34,364 nucleotides of DNA from an uncultured Thiohalocapsa sp. (GCF_913062725.1 NZ_CAJXWY010000045.1:1-34364), one strand, 5' to 3'. Counted from the stretch's first letter, positions 1-7,203 are shown. The notes: generated by a model not told the origin, from the letters alone. Translations and numbers: made by a program.

Positions 1-2070
1 CGGGAGTCCTTCCCGGACGAAGGCAGCATCACCCGCGACCGCGTACGACCATTCGTGATCCGCACCGAGAAGCGCGAGGCCATCGATGCCGAGGGTCAGC
101 CGCTGTTCAAGCCGCGCATGACACGGCTTCAGGCGGTGACCTGGCAAGCGCGGCATGCCGCCCAGCAGCGTCTCTACGAGGCGGTGACCGATTACGCGCG
201 CCATGGCTACAACCAAGCCATGGCCGCCCAGCAGCGGCATATCGGGTTTCTGATGATCCTGATGCAGCGCCTGGTGACATCAAGTACGGCGGCGATTCGC
301 GCAACTCTGGAGAAGCGGCTGGAGGCGCTGAACGCCCCTTCGCCCCAAGCATCGCTATCACTATTCGAGGATGAGACAGATCCGGAGCAGTGGGCAGAGC
401 TGGACGGCCAATCTCAGGCAGACATGGCGGTGCAGACTGCCGTCGAGACCCTGGACGGCCTGGCACGCGAGCAGTCCGAGGTCGAGATGCTGCTCGACCT
501 GGCGCGCGAGACCGAGGCCGCCGGCACCGACGCCAAGGCCGAGGCCCTGCTGGAGCTGATCTACGGGCTCCAGCAAGCCGAGTCCGATCCAACCGTCAAG
601 GTGCTGGTCTTCACCGAGTTTGTGCCGACACAACGCATGTTGGCGGACTATCTCGAGGGACGCGGTTTCACGGTCGCCCTGCTCAACGGCAGCATGGACC
701 TGGATGCGCGAACGCAGGCCCAGCTTGCCTTCTCGCAGGACGCGCAGATCCTGATCTCAACCGACGCGGGCGGCGAGGGCCTCAACCTCCAGTTCTGCCA
801 CGTCGTGGTCAACTTCGACATGCCTTGGAACCCGATGCGCATCGAGCAGCGGATCGGCCGCGTGGATCGCATCGGCCAGCAGCATGTGGTGCGGGCGACC
901 AACTTCGTGCTCGAAGAGACCGTGGAGTACCGGGTGCGTCAGGTCCTGGAGGAGAAGCTCACGGTGATCGCCAAGGAGTTCGGCGTGGACAAGGCCGCGG
1001 ACGTGATGGACTCGGTGGAGGCGGAGCCCTGGTTCGACGAATTGTTCGTCAAAGGGATCACGGACCCGGACTCCGTCGACCAGCAGTGCGATGCGGTGGT
1101 GACGCAGATCCGGGAGAAGGTCGCGGAGTCGTACCAAGGCAGCGATCTGATCACCGAGGAGCCCTCCGCAGGGCAACGGTTCTCGGCGGAGGAGGCCCGG
1201 CAGTGGCGGGATCATCCGGCGCAGTTCTGGCTCGAGCGCACGATCACCACCGGTCTCCCGGTCCGCGGCGGCGAGGCTGTCCAGGATGGGGATCACTGGC
1301 GCATCCGCTGGTTGGACGGCAGCGAGTCGGCGCGGGCCTGCTTCGACGCCCGGACTGCCGAAGCCCGGCCGGAGCTGGAATGGATCACCCTGGAAGACAC
1401 GCGCGCCCGCGCACTGATTGCCGAGCTGCCGCGCTGTGTCGCGGGACAGCCGATTCCGCGGGTGCAGATCTCTGGGCTGCCGGAGACGGTCGCCGGCGTC
1501 TGGTCCCTGTGGGAGATCTCGCTGTCCGCGGACACCTTCAGCCGCAAGCGCTTCCTGCCCATTTTTGTCAACGATGACGGGCGGGCCTTCCTGCCCACTG
1601 CCCGGCGCATCTGGGATCTCCTGCTCACCGAGCGCATGGAGTTGGTGGAGGCGCTGTCCCCAGCCGACTCGCCGCATTGGGACCAGTCGCTCGCCGCGGC
1701 GACCGTCCAGGGCGAGCAGCACATCCAGGCGCTGATAGAGCTGCACCGCACGCGCCTTAAGGAGGCGCGTGAACGCGCCCGTTACGCCTTCGAGGCCCGA
1801 GATCAGGCGATTGGCCGGATCGGTCTGCCAGCCGTGCGGGCCTATCGCCGGCGGCGTCTCGAGCAGGAGCACAAGGAGCGGATGGCCACCCTCGATGCCG
1901 CAGAGACCAGTCTCCCGGAGCTCAACGCCATCATGATGCTTCGCGTTGGACCTGGCTTTATGGCTCGGCGGGAATCGTCAGGTGAGTACGCCCCGAACCG
2001 CGGCGCCGCGGGCGACCGCTCGCATGGACATCAGCCAGACCGACAAGCTTCTGCAGAGAGTGCAACATGA
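1..2070 (+). CDS. brxHII: BREX-3 BrxHII-type SNF2/DEAD-like helicase, C-terminal part (5' end outside window, altered 3' end)
   Basis: The reading frame is open from base 1, so the gene starts upstream and its ATP-binding half is not in the window. What remains is the helicase C-terminal RecA lobe: motif IV at LVFTEF (about 603-620), motif V at STDAGGEGLNLQ and motif VI at QRIGRVDRIGQ (about 757-880). A long accessory C-terminal region follows. This layout is that of the large SNF2-like helicase of type 3 BREX, a phage-defence system, and the pglZ gene further down supports that. The natural C-terminus appears to be the stretch around NAIMMLRVGPGF, at 1922-1959. After it the frame runs about 37 codons into foreign sequence and stops at 2068-2070, overlapping the next ATG as ATGA. 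The diverged original end of the gene is found again at 7858-7949. Helicase assignment is firm; the BREX-3 label rests on memory of the family and on context. Confidence 0.8.
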   Translation, partial: RESFPDEGSITRDRVRPFVIRTEKREAIDAEGQPLFKPRMTRLQAVTWQARHAAQQRLYEAVTDYARHGYNQAMAAQQRHIGFLMILMQRLVTSSTAAIRATLEKRLEALNAPSPQASLSLFEDETDPEQWAELDGQSQADMAVQTAVETLDGLAREQSEVEMLLDLARETEAAGTDAKAEALLELIYGLQQAESDPTVKVLVFTEFVPTQRMLADYLEGRGFTVALLNGSMDLDARTQAQLAFSQDAQILISTDAGGEGLNLQFCHVVVNFDMPWNPMRIEQRIGRVDRIGQQHVVRATNFVLEETVEYRVRQVLEEKLTVIAKEFGVDKAADVMDSVEAEPWFDELFVKGITDPDSVDQQCDAVVTQIREKVAESYQGSDLITEEPSAGQRFSAEEARQWRDHPAQFWLERTITTGLPVRGGEAVQDGDHWRIRWLDGSESARACFDARTAEARPELEWITLEDTRARALIAELPRCVAGQPIPRVQISGLPETVAGVWSLWEISLSADTFSRKRFLPIFVNDDGRAFLPTARRIWDLLLTERMELVEALSPADSPHWDQSLAAATVQGEQHIQALIELHRTRLKEARERARYAFEARDQAIGRIGLPAVRAYRRRRLEQEHKERMATLDAAETSLPELNAIMMLRVGPGFMARRESSGEYAPNRGAAGDRSHGHQPDRQASAESAT
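1904..1959 (+). repeat. Left copy of 56-bp imperfect direct repeat (helicase 3' end)
   Basis: This encodes the conserved end of the helicase (TSLPELNAIMMLRVGPGF). It matches 7858-7913 at 50 of 56 positions by my alignment, in the same orientation and with the amino-acid sequence nearly unchanged. The two copies bracket the cargo between helicase and pglZ. Confidence 0.85.
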
Positions 2071-2318
2071 GACAGTGGACACTGCAAAACGCCAAGGAAA
2101 GCCTGAGCGAGCTCGTGCGGCTCGCAGCCGGGCACGAGCCCCAAGAGATCATCGTGCACGGTGAGCCCGCGGTGGTGATCCTCTCCCGCGCCGAATACGA
2201 TGCGTTGATCAAGCCGCGGCAATCCTTTGTCGAGTTGATCCGCAGCTCGCCCCTCTACGGCGCCCATGACGTCGAGTTCCCGCGTGACCAGAGCCTAACC
2301 CGTGAGATCGACCTGTGA
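2067..2318 (+). CDS. Phd/YefM-family antitoxin, copy 1
   Basis: An 83-residue protein beginning MRQWTLQNAKESLSEL and containing EIIVHGEPAVVILS, the usual shape of the Phd/YefM DNA-binding N-terminal domain (residues 1-50). The C-terminal tail normally wraps and blocks the toxin. Antitoxins of this family repress their own operon and neutralise a partner toxin. The start ATG overlaps the helicase stop (ATGA), with a GAGAG ribosome site about 7 bases upstream. The stop overlaps the GTG of the toxin relic (GTGA). The cognate PIN toxin downstream has lost its middle, so this copy is effectively an orphan antitoxin. It is identical to the protein at 4498-4749. Confidence 0.85.
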   Translation: MRQWTLQNAKESLSELVRLAAGHEPQEIIVHGEPAVVILSRAEYDALIKPRQSFVELIRSSPLYGAHDVEFPRDQSLTREIDL

Positions 2319-2386
2319 CTTGGCTGATCGACACCAACTTCGAGCTGCCGGACGTGCGCCTGGTCAATCCTTGGGAGCACGACTAA
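2315..2386 (+). pseudogene. VapC/FitB-type PIN toxin relic with large internal deletion, copy 1
   Basis: Only 23 codons remain: GTG start overlapping the antitoxin stop, then TWLIDTN joined directly to FELPDVRLVNPWEHD and TAA. The first piece is the typical PIN N-terminus with the first catalytic Asp (DTN). The second piece resembles the typical C-terminus of FitB-like PIN toxins (V-x-x-INPWE type). Roughly 100 central residues, including the remaining acidic active-site residues, are missing without loss of frame. It cannot be an active nuclease. The same lesion is in the second copy (4746-4817), so the deletion preceded the duplication or was copied with it. Confidence 0.75.
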
Positions 2387-2397
2387 GAGACTTGCCC

Positions 2398-2718
2398 ATG
2401 CTGGACGAAACCGCAATCCGCGAGGCGGCTGTTGGGCTGGCAGCTGCCGCGCACACCCCACTGAAGGTAATCCTATTCGGCTCTTACGCGCGGGGGGATG
2501 CCGACGCGGGGTCCGATCTGGATCTGATGGTGATCGAGCGGGAGATTCCCGATTACAACGAGGAGTATCTGCGCTTGCATCAGACTTTGGACAGGCTCGG
2601 TATCGGTGTCGACTTGCTGCTCTTGACAGAGGCAGAGTTCGAGCAGAAGCGCGAGTGGTGGACAACCCCGTTCTATTGGGCCTCCAGGGAAGGAAAGGTG
2701 CTTTATGAGCAGCCATAG
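2398..2718 (+). CDS. MNT-type minimal nucleotidyltransferase (MntA-like antitoxin), copy 1
   Basis: A 106-residue protein with the Pol-beta nucleotidyltransferase signature GSYARGDADAGSDLDLMV at about residues 25-42 (GSx10DxD, both metal-binding Asp present). In HEPN-MNT toxin-antitoxin pairs the MNT protein acts as antitoxin and can nucleotidylate its HEPN partner. The start at the ATG of MLDETAIREA was chosen because AAGAGA lies just upstream and the family begins shortly before the GSYARG motif. The stop TAG overlaps the GTG of the HEPN gene (TAGTG), which implies coupled translation. It is identical to the copy at 4829-5149. Confidence 0.85.
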   Translation: MLDETAIREAAVGLAAAAHTPLKVILFGSYARGDADAGSDLDLMVIEREIPDYNEEYLRLHQTLDRLGIGVDLLLLTEAEFEQKREWWTTPFYWASREGKVLYEQP

Positions 2719-3095
2719 TGCCCAAGCGCAAACGCTGCTTGATGCGGCGCTGCGCGATCGATATGACCCTTCGGCTGTTGCGCGAGTCGGGTCAAGCCCC
2801 TGAAGAGATGATGGGCTTTCACGCCCAACAAGCCTGCGAGAAGCTCATCAAGGCCGTGCTAGTGATGCATGGCGTCGTCTTCGAGCGTACCCATGATCTT
2901 GCCGCGCTCGCGGCCCTTTGTGACGCCCACGGCGTCCCAGCCCCAGCGGACCGGAATGCGCTGCGCATCCTCAACAACTTCGCCGTCCGCTTTCGCTACG
3001 ACACCTGCCCGGCCGCCCTGATCGACATCGTCGCGACGTCCAGCTTGGTAGAGACCTTGACCGAATGGGCAACACGGGAGATCGCCTCGTCATGA
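2718..3095 (+). CDS. HEPN-domain protein (toxin partner of MNT), copy 1
   Basis: A 125-residue helical protein with the HEPN hallmark FHAQQACEKLIKAVLV (about residues 34-49) followed by ERTHDLAAL. HEPN proteins paired with MNT proteins are RNase-type toxins or targets of MNT modification. The RX4-6H catalytic motif of the active RNases is not clearly present (I see only R-T-H and a later RFRYD), so activity is uncertain. The GTG start overlaps the preceding stop. The first 15 residues are unusually basic and may be poorly placed; another frame is open there from an ATG at 2706 but lacks the HEPN core. The stop overlaps the next ATG (ATGA). Identical copy at 5149-5526. Confidence 0.75.
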   Translation: MPKRKRCLMRRCAIDMTLRLLRESGQAPEEMMGFHAQQACEKLIKAVLVMHGVVFERTHDLAALAALCDAHGVPAPADRNALRILNNFAVRFRYDTCPAALIDIVATSSLVETLTEWATREIASS

Positions 3096-3262
3096 ATGAT
3101 TTCCTGGGACGGATTGAATCCGGTAAGGGCCCGGTCGAGTGCCTCGGCCAGACCTTCCCGAACCACGACGCCCGCCGCGAGCATTTTCTGAACCCGGGAG
3201 CCGCTGGCGGGAGAAACGTGGCACAGAGTAACCACAGATGTAGCGAGCGAGGCGACCATTGA
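3092..3262 (+). pseudogene. 5' stub of a DNA methyltransferase resembling the BREX-3 PglX type, copy 1
   Basis: The ATG overlaps the HEPN stop. The first 33 residues (MNDFLGRIESGKGPVECLG, then ...ARREHFL) look like the N-terminus I associate with adenine methyltransferases of type 3 BREX loci. After about base 3192 the frame becomes unrelated sequence and stops at 3260-3262. No SAM-binding or DPPY motif remains, so it cannot be a working methylase. The family link is from memory and should be treated as moderate. The same stub is at 5523-5693. Confidence 0.5.
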
Positions 3263-3288
3263 CAACTAAGCTGCCCTACGGAGGCAAC

Positions 3289-3537
3289 ATGCTGCAAGCC
3301 ATCGAAGCCGAGATCAGCCCTGACGGGCAGGTGACCCTGCTGGAGCCGGTGCATCTGGCGCAGCGGTCGCGGGCCGTGGTGACCATCCTCGCGCCCATCG
3401 ACGAGACCGCCCCCAAGCGCGGTTCCGCCGCGGCACTGCTCAGCGTCCTTGATAGCCCTGAGCTCGCCAGCGCAAAACCGGGTGATCCGGACCGCATGGA
3501 GCGCGAGATCACCGCGAATCGGGCCTGGGGCGCCTAG
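3289..3537 (+). CDS. Small antitoxin-like protein (AbrB/AF2212-type), copy 1, variant C-terminus
   Basis: An 82-residue protein starting MLQAIEAEISPDGQVTLLEP, a short beta-rich N-terminus of the kind found in antitoxins that precede PIN toxins. The tail ends ANRAWGA, a common antitoxin ending. A good ribosome site (GGAGG) precedes the chosen ATG by about 6 bases. No toxin gene follows; the next gene is DUF2283-like. It differs from the second copy (5720-5974) in the C-terminal third and in its last residues. The exact family is uncertain. Confidence 0.6.
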   Translation: MLQAIEAEISPDGQVTLLEPVHLAQRSRAVVTILAPIDETAPKRGSAAALLSVLDSPELASAKPGDPDRMEREITANRAWGA

Positions 3538-3556
3538 CGGGCTGGGCTTAGAAGAC

Positions 3557-3826
3557 ATGAAATCATCGTATCTCGAGGTAACGTTCCGCCACGGACGCCC
3601 ATTGACAGCCTACCTGTACCTCCCGCGTGCGCGCGGTGACAAGAGCGACCATGTCGAGAAGGCGGGTTCGGGACTTCTGGTGGACTACACTGCCGGGGGC
3701 AAGCCGATCGGCATCGAGATCACCGCGCCTGCGCAGGTCGGCATCGCGGAACTGAATCGCGTGCTTGCCGCGCTGCACGCGCCAGCCGTGACGAACGAAG
3801 ACATCGCACCGCTGCGCGCGGCATGA
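3557..3826 (+). CDS. DUF2283-like small protein
   Basis: An 89-residue protein starting MKSSYLEVTFRHGRPLTAYL and containing GLLVDYTAGGKPIGIEITAP, which matches the DUF2283 pattern of a small beta-sheet protein with the G-x-x-IGIEI signature. Its role is unknown; members often sit in toxin-antitoxin and defence neighbourhoods. The ATG at 3557 begins the recognisable domain. It lies between the two copies of the 1.56-kb repeat and is present once only. Confidence 0.7.
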   Translation: MKSSYLEVTFRHGRPLTAYLYLPRARGDKSDHVEKAGSGLLVDYTAGGKPIGIEITAPAQVGIAELNRVLAALHAPAVTNEDIAPLRAA

Positions 3827-3934
3827 GCTCGGCGCACCACCCCTCATGTCGCCCCCTAAGTTTCCCCCCAAGTCTTCGGGCTGCTGCGCAAAGTCATACG
3901 CGACGGGCCATGCAGCGGCAGACCGGTCGGACAC

Positions 3935-4249
3935 ATGAGCGAGACATTCGGAGTCGGCGACTGGTGCCGGCACACGCGCCACACGACGCCGTGCCGGATC
4001 ATCGACCGGCAGTCGATCTGGAACGAGACGGTGTTTCGGGTCTGGCTGCCCACCAAGGATGCCGTCATCCGCGCCAGGGCGTCGGACCTGGCGCCGCTGG
4101 CCAGCCTCGTACCGACCGAGAACGAGATCCTGCACACGGCGGCGGCGGCCAAGCTGCTGGATGCGCTGGAAGACAACCTGCTGCTGGCGCCGATCCAGTC
4201 GAGCGTCGTGCCTTCGACGCCCGGACAGCCGTTGCCCGGCCGGATTTAG
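3935..4249 (+). pseudogene. 5' stub of a second BrxHII-type helicase
   Basis: The ATG opens a frame (MSETFGVGDWCRHT...) that carries LHTAAAAKLLDALEDNLLLA and then PIQSSVVP, the N-terminal region I recognise from this helicase family just before the Q-motif and Walker A segment. After about base 4211 the homology ends and the frame runs into unrelated residues, stopping at 4249. Roughly 93 genuine residues are left and no ATP-binding motif. It shows that the cargo contains material from a BREX helicase gene other than, or duplicated from, the one at the left edge. Confidence 0.65.
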
Positions 4250-4393
4250 CACCGCATCGAGATCGGCGCCTGCGCGATGCCATTGATGTTCCATGTGTCG
4301 CAAAGATTGGCGCAGCGATTGGGAGGATGCCAATCTGAAGCCATTCGCCGCATGCTATGCGCGCTCTATGCGACCGCCGATAGGCGCAACATA
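4250..4393. other. Unassigned spacer between helicase stub and repeat copy 2
   Basis: This 144-bp stretch contains short open frames on both strands but none with a recognisable protein signature. I see nothing in it beyond the junction into the second repeat copy. Confidence 0.5.
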
Positions 4394-4497
4394 GCTCGGC
4401 GGGAATCGTCCGGCGAGTACGCCCAGAACCGCGGCGCCGCGGGCGACCGCTCGCATGGACATCAGCCAGACCGACAAGCTTCTGCAGAGAGTGCAAC

Positions 4498-4749
4498 ATG
4501 AGACAGTGGACACTGCAAAACGCCAAGGAAAGCCTGAGCGAGCTCGTGCGGCTCGCAGCCGGGCACGAGCCCCAAGAGATCATCGTGCACGGTGAGCCCG
4601 CGGTGGTGATCCTCTCCCGCGCCGAATACGATGCGTTGATCAAGCCGCGGCAATCCTTTGTCGAGTTGATCCGCAGCTCGCCCCTCTACGGCGCCCATGA
4701 CGTCGAGTTCCCGCGTGACCAGAGCCTAACCCGTGAGATCGACCTGTGA
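4498..4749 (+). CDS. Phd/YefM-family antitoxin, copy 2
   Basis: This encodes the same 83 residues as 2067-2318. The upstream frame from 4277 also ends with the same 37-residue stretch as the helicase tail, so the flanking linker was duplicated along with the gene. As in copy 1, the stop overlaps the GTG of a deleted PIN toxin, which leaves the antitoxin without an active partner. If expressed, both copies would repress the same operator sites. Confidence 0.85.
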   Translation: MRQWTLQNAKESLSELVRLAAGHEPQEIIVHGEPAVVILSRAEYDALIKPRQSFVELIRSSPLYGAHDVEFPRDQSLTREIDL

Positions 4750-4817
4750 CTTGGCTGATCGACACCAACTTCGAGCTGCCGGACGTGCGCCTGGTCAATC
4801 CTTGGGAGCACGACTAA
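4746..4817 (+). pseudogene. PIN toxin relic, copy 2
   Basis: Same 23-codon relic as at 2315-2386: N-terminal DTN motif fused in frame to the C-terminal NPWEHD end, with the central active-site region missing. Confidence 0.75.
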
Positions 4818-4828
4818 GAGACTTGCCC

Positions 4829-5149
4829 ATGCTGGACGAAACCGCAATCCGCGAGGCGGCTGTTGGGCTGGCAGCTGCCGCGCACACCCCACTGAAGGTA
4901 ATCCTATTCGGCTCTTACGCGCGGGGGGATGCCGACGCGGGGTCCGATCTGGATCTGATGGTGATCGAGCGGGAGATTCCCGATTACAACGAGGAGTATC
5001 TGCGCTTGCATCAGACTTTGGACAGGCTCGGTATCGGTGTCGACTTGCTGCTCTTGACAGAGGCAGAGTTCGAGCAGAAGCGCGAGTGGTGGACAACCCC
5101 GTTCTATTGGGCCTCCAGGGAAGGAAAGGTGCTTTATGAGCAGCCATAG
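4829..5149 (+). CDS. MNT-type minimal nucleotidyltransferase, copy 2
   Basis: Identical 106-residue protein to 2398-2718, with the GSYARGD...SDLDLM active-site motif intact. It overlaps the HEPN gene by one base, as in copy 1. Two identical MNT-HEPN pairs in one operon would double the dose without changing specificity. Confidence 0.85.
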   Translation: MLDETAIREAAVGLAAAAHTPLKVILFGSYARGDADAGSDLDLMVIEREIPDYNEEYLRLHQTLDRLGIGVDLLLLTEAEFEQKREWWTTPFYWASREGKVLYEQP

Positions 5150-5526
5150 TGCCCAAGCGCAAACGCTGCTTGATGCGGCGCTGCGCGATCGATATGACCC
5201 TTCGGCTGTTGCGCGAGTCGGGTCAAGCCCCTGAAGAGATGATGGGCTTTCACGCCCAACAAGCCTGCGAGAAGCTCATCAAGGCCGTGCTAGTGATGCA
5301 TGGCGTCGTCTTCGAGCGTACCCATGATCTTGCCGCGCTCGCGGCCCTTTGTGACGCCCACGGCGTCCCAGCCCCAGCGGACCGGAATGCGCTGCGCATC
5401 CTCAACAACTTCGCCGTCCGCTTTCGCTACGACACCTGCCCGGCCGCCCTGATCGACATCGTCGCGACGTCCAGCTTGGTAGAGACCTTGACCGAATGGG
5501 CAACACGGGAGATCGCCTCGTCATGA
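5149..5526 (+). CDS. HEPN-domain protein, copy 2
   Basis: Identical 125-residue protein to 2718-3095, with the FHAQQACEKLIKAVLV HEPN core. GTG start overlapping the MNT stop; its own stop overlaps the methyltransferase stub start as ATGA. The doubt about the RX4-6H motif and the basic N-terminus applies equally. Confidence 0.75.
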   Translation: MPKRKRCLMRRCAIDMTLRLLRESGQAPEEMMGFHAQQACEKLIKAVLVMHGVVFERTHDLAALAALCDAHGVPAPADRNALRILNNFAVRFRYDTCPAALIDIVATSSLVETLTEWATREIASS

Positions 5527-5693
5527 ATGATTTCCTGGGACGGATTGAATCCGGTAAGGGCCCGGTCGAGTGCCTCGGCCAGACCTTCCCGAACCACGAC
5601 GCCCGCCGCGAGCATTTTCTGAACCCGGGAGCCGCTGGCGGGAGAAACGTGGCACAGAGTAACCACAGATGTAGCGAGCGAGGCGACCATTGA
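5523..5693 (+). pseudogene. 5' stub of PglX-like methyltransferase, copy 2
   Basis: Same sequence as 3092-3262. Thirty-three recognisable residues precede unrelated sequence. It is non-functional as a methylase. Confidence 0.5.
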
Positions 5694-5719
5694 CAACTAA
5701 GCTGCCCTACGGAGGCAAC

Positions 5720-5974
5720 ATGCTGCAAGCCATCGAAGCCGAGATCAGCCCTGACGGGCAGGTGACCCTGCTGGAGCCGGTGCATCTGGCGCAGCGGTCG
5801 CGGGCCGTGGTGACCATCCTCGCGCCCATCGACGAGACCGCCCCCAAGCGCGGGTCCTCCGCGACACTGCTCAGCGTCCTCGATAGCCCCGAGTTCGCCA
5901 GCGCAAAGCCCGGTGATCCGGACCGCATGGAGCGCGAGATCACCGCGAATCGGGCTCTTGCCGAGGAGGCTTAG
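5720..5974 (+). CDS. Small antitoxin-like protein, copy 2, abutting the ATPase gene
   Basis: An 84-residue protein sharing its first ~50 residues with the copy at 3289-3537, with GGAGG about 6 bases upstream of the ATG. The C-terminal third carries substitutions and the last residues are RALAEEA instead of RAWGA. Its stop (5972-5974) is immediately followed by the ATG of the ATPase gene, so it is the first gene of a tightly packed trio with the ATPase and the TOPRIM-like protein. Whether it restrains those proteins is unknown; the position is suggestive only. Confidence 0.6.
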   Translation: MLQAIEAEISPDGQVTLLEPVHLAQRSRAVVTILAPIDETAPKRGSSATLLSVLDSPEFASAKPGDPDRMEREITANRALAEEA

Positions 5975-7201
5975 ATGGCCATCATCGAGGGCTTTCGTGT
6001 CCGCAACTTCCGCCCTTTGAGAGATGTCGCGATAGGACGACTCTCCGGAGGCCAGGGAAACCCCCTGACTCCCTTCGCCGTTGTGATCGGGAAGAACGGA
6101 TCGGGGAAGAGCTCGCTGTTCGATGCCTTCGGGTTCGTAGCGGACTGTCTTGCCACCGATGTTGAAACAGCCTGCGACATGAAGCAGCGTGGGGGCTTTG
6201 AGCGGCTGTTGACCAAGGGAGAGCAGGGCCCGATGCGCTTCGAGGTCTTCTATCGCGAGGCGCCAAACGAGCGGCCGATTTCCTATGAGCTGTCCGTGGC
6301 CCTCGACAAGGCAGGGCGCCCCTATGTCGAGTCGGAGGTCCTGAAGCAGGCGCGCAAGGGAACGACGCGAGGGAGACTGTTTCCGTTCCTGAGCCTTCAG
6401 AGCGGAAAAGGCACCGTTTGGTCCGGTGAGGACGCCCTGGAAGGTGCTGACGAGGAGGGTAAGGCGCGCTCGGATGTGGAGCTGACCGACCGCCGCCAAC
6501 TGGGCATCGCCACGCTGGGCACGCTGATGGAGCATCCGCGCATCAAGCGTTTCCGAGACTTCCTGAAAGGCTGGTATCTGTCGTATTTCTATCCTGACGC
6601 CGCTCGCGGCCTACCCAGTGCCGGGCCGCAAAGGCATTTGAACATCCATGGCGACAATATCGGCAATGTCGTGCAGTTCATGGAGCGGGAGCACAAAGCA
6701 AGGTTCAATTCCATCTTGCAGCGCATTGCAGCCAAGATCCCCGGTATCGTTAAGATTGACACTGATGTCACGCAAGACAAACGGGTGCTTTTGCGCTTTA
6801 ACGACGGCGCTTTCGAAGATCCGTTCTACGCCCAGCAGATGTCGGATGGAACGTTGAAGATCTTCGCTTACCTCCTGCTGTTGGAGGATCCCGAGCCGCC
6901 GCCATTCATCTGTATCGAGGAGCCGGAGAATGGTCTCTACCACAAGTTGTTGGAGGCGCTTGCTCAGGAGTTTCGAGCGCATGCCACGGGCAAGAAGGGT
7001 GCACCGCAGATCTTTGTGACGACCCACCAGCCCTATCTCGTCGACGCGCTGACTCCCGATGAGGTCTGGATACTGCAGAAAGGCACCGACGGCTTTGCCA
7101 CTATCCAGCGTGCGTCCGAGCTGGAGGATGTGAGAAACCTGGTCGCGGAGGGGCTACCGCTTGGCGGGCTCTGGTACAGCGATTATCTCGATGCGAGGTA
7201 A
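5975..7201 (+). CDS. AAA (ABC-like, AAA_21-type) ATPase of a two-gene ATPase/TOPRIM defence module
   Basis: A 408-residue ATPase of the SMC/ABC-like class. Walker A is GKNGSGKSS (residues about 39-47), the signature-like stretch is MSDGTLKIFAY, Walker B is FICIEEPENGL (about 310), and the H-loop is TTHQPYLVDAL (about 348). This layout is shared by OLD-family ATPases and by AriA of PARIS, in which the ATPase senses phage factors and controls a TOPRIM nuclease. The next gene, two bases downstream, is a TOPRIM-like protein. The start directly follows the antitoxin-like gene stop. It is full length for the family. The defence role is inferred from the gene pair and its location inside a BREX operon. 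Confidence 0.85.
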   Translation: MAIIEGFRVRNFRPLRDVAIGRLSGGQGNPLTPFAVVIGKNGSGKSSLFDAFGFVADCLATDVETACDMKQRGGFERLLTKGEQGPMRFEVFYREAPNERPISYELSVALDKAGRPYVESEVLKQARKGTTRGRLFPFLSLQSGKGTVWSGEDALEGADEEGKARSDVELTDRRQLGIATLGTLMEHPRIKRFRDFLKGWYLSYFYPDAARGLPSAGPQRHLNIHGDNIGNVVQFMEREHKARFNSILQRIAAKIPGIVKIDTDVTQDKRVLLRFNDGAFEDPFYAQQMSDGTLKIFAYLLLLEDPEPPPFICIEEPENGLYHKLLEALAQEFRAHATGKKGAPQIFVTTHQPYLVDALTPDEVWILQKGTDGFATIQRASELEDVRNLVAEGLPLGGLWYSDYLDAR

Positions 7202-7203
7202 GG

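Larger units (their letters stand above)
1963..3524 (+). repeat. Copy 1 of a 1.56-kb directly repeated unit
   Basis: Every gene from the Phd-type antitoxin to the antitoxin-like gene recurs exactly 2431 bases downstream, at 4394-5955. I saw no differences from roughly 2000 to 3420. The outermost 30-60 bases on the left carry three differences and the last ~100 bases on the right carry eight. The 870 bases between the copies are unique. Confidence 0.95.
4394..5955 (+). repeat. Copy 2 of the 1.56-kb directly repeated unit
   Basis: Second copy of 1963-3524, offset by 2431 bases. The core appears identical by eye; the ends diverge. The right end leads into the ATPase/TOPRIM module instead of the DUF2283 gene. 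Confidence 0.95.

Noticed and set aside
390..1577. Long open frame overlapping the helicase in another frame
   Set aside because: The translation is Arg/Gly/Pro-rich low-complexity sequence, as expected from out-of-frame reading of a GC-rich gene; the helicase motifs are in the other frame.
757..1872. 371-residue minus-strand open frame within the helicase
   Set aside because: It is the antisense shadow of the helicase, with no recognisable domain or ribosome site.
3563..4333. 256-residue minus-strand open frame across the cargo
   Set aside because: It is antisense to the DUF2283 gene and the helicase stub, which both read clearly on the plus strand.
5402..6535. 377-residue minus-strand open frame over the methylase stub and ATPase
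   Set aside because: Antisense shadow; no motif was found and the ATPase reading is unambiguous.
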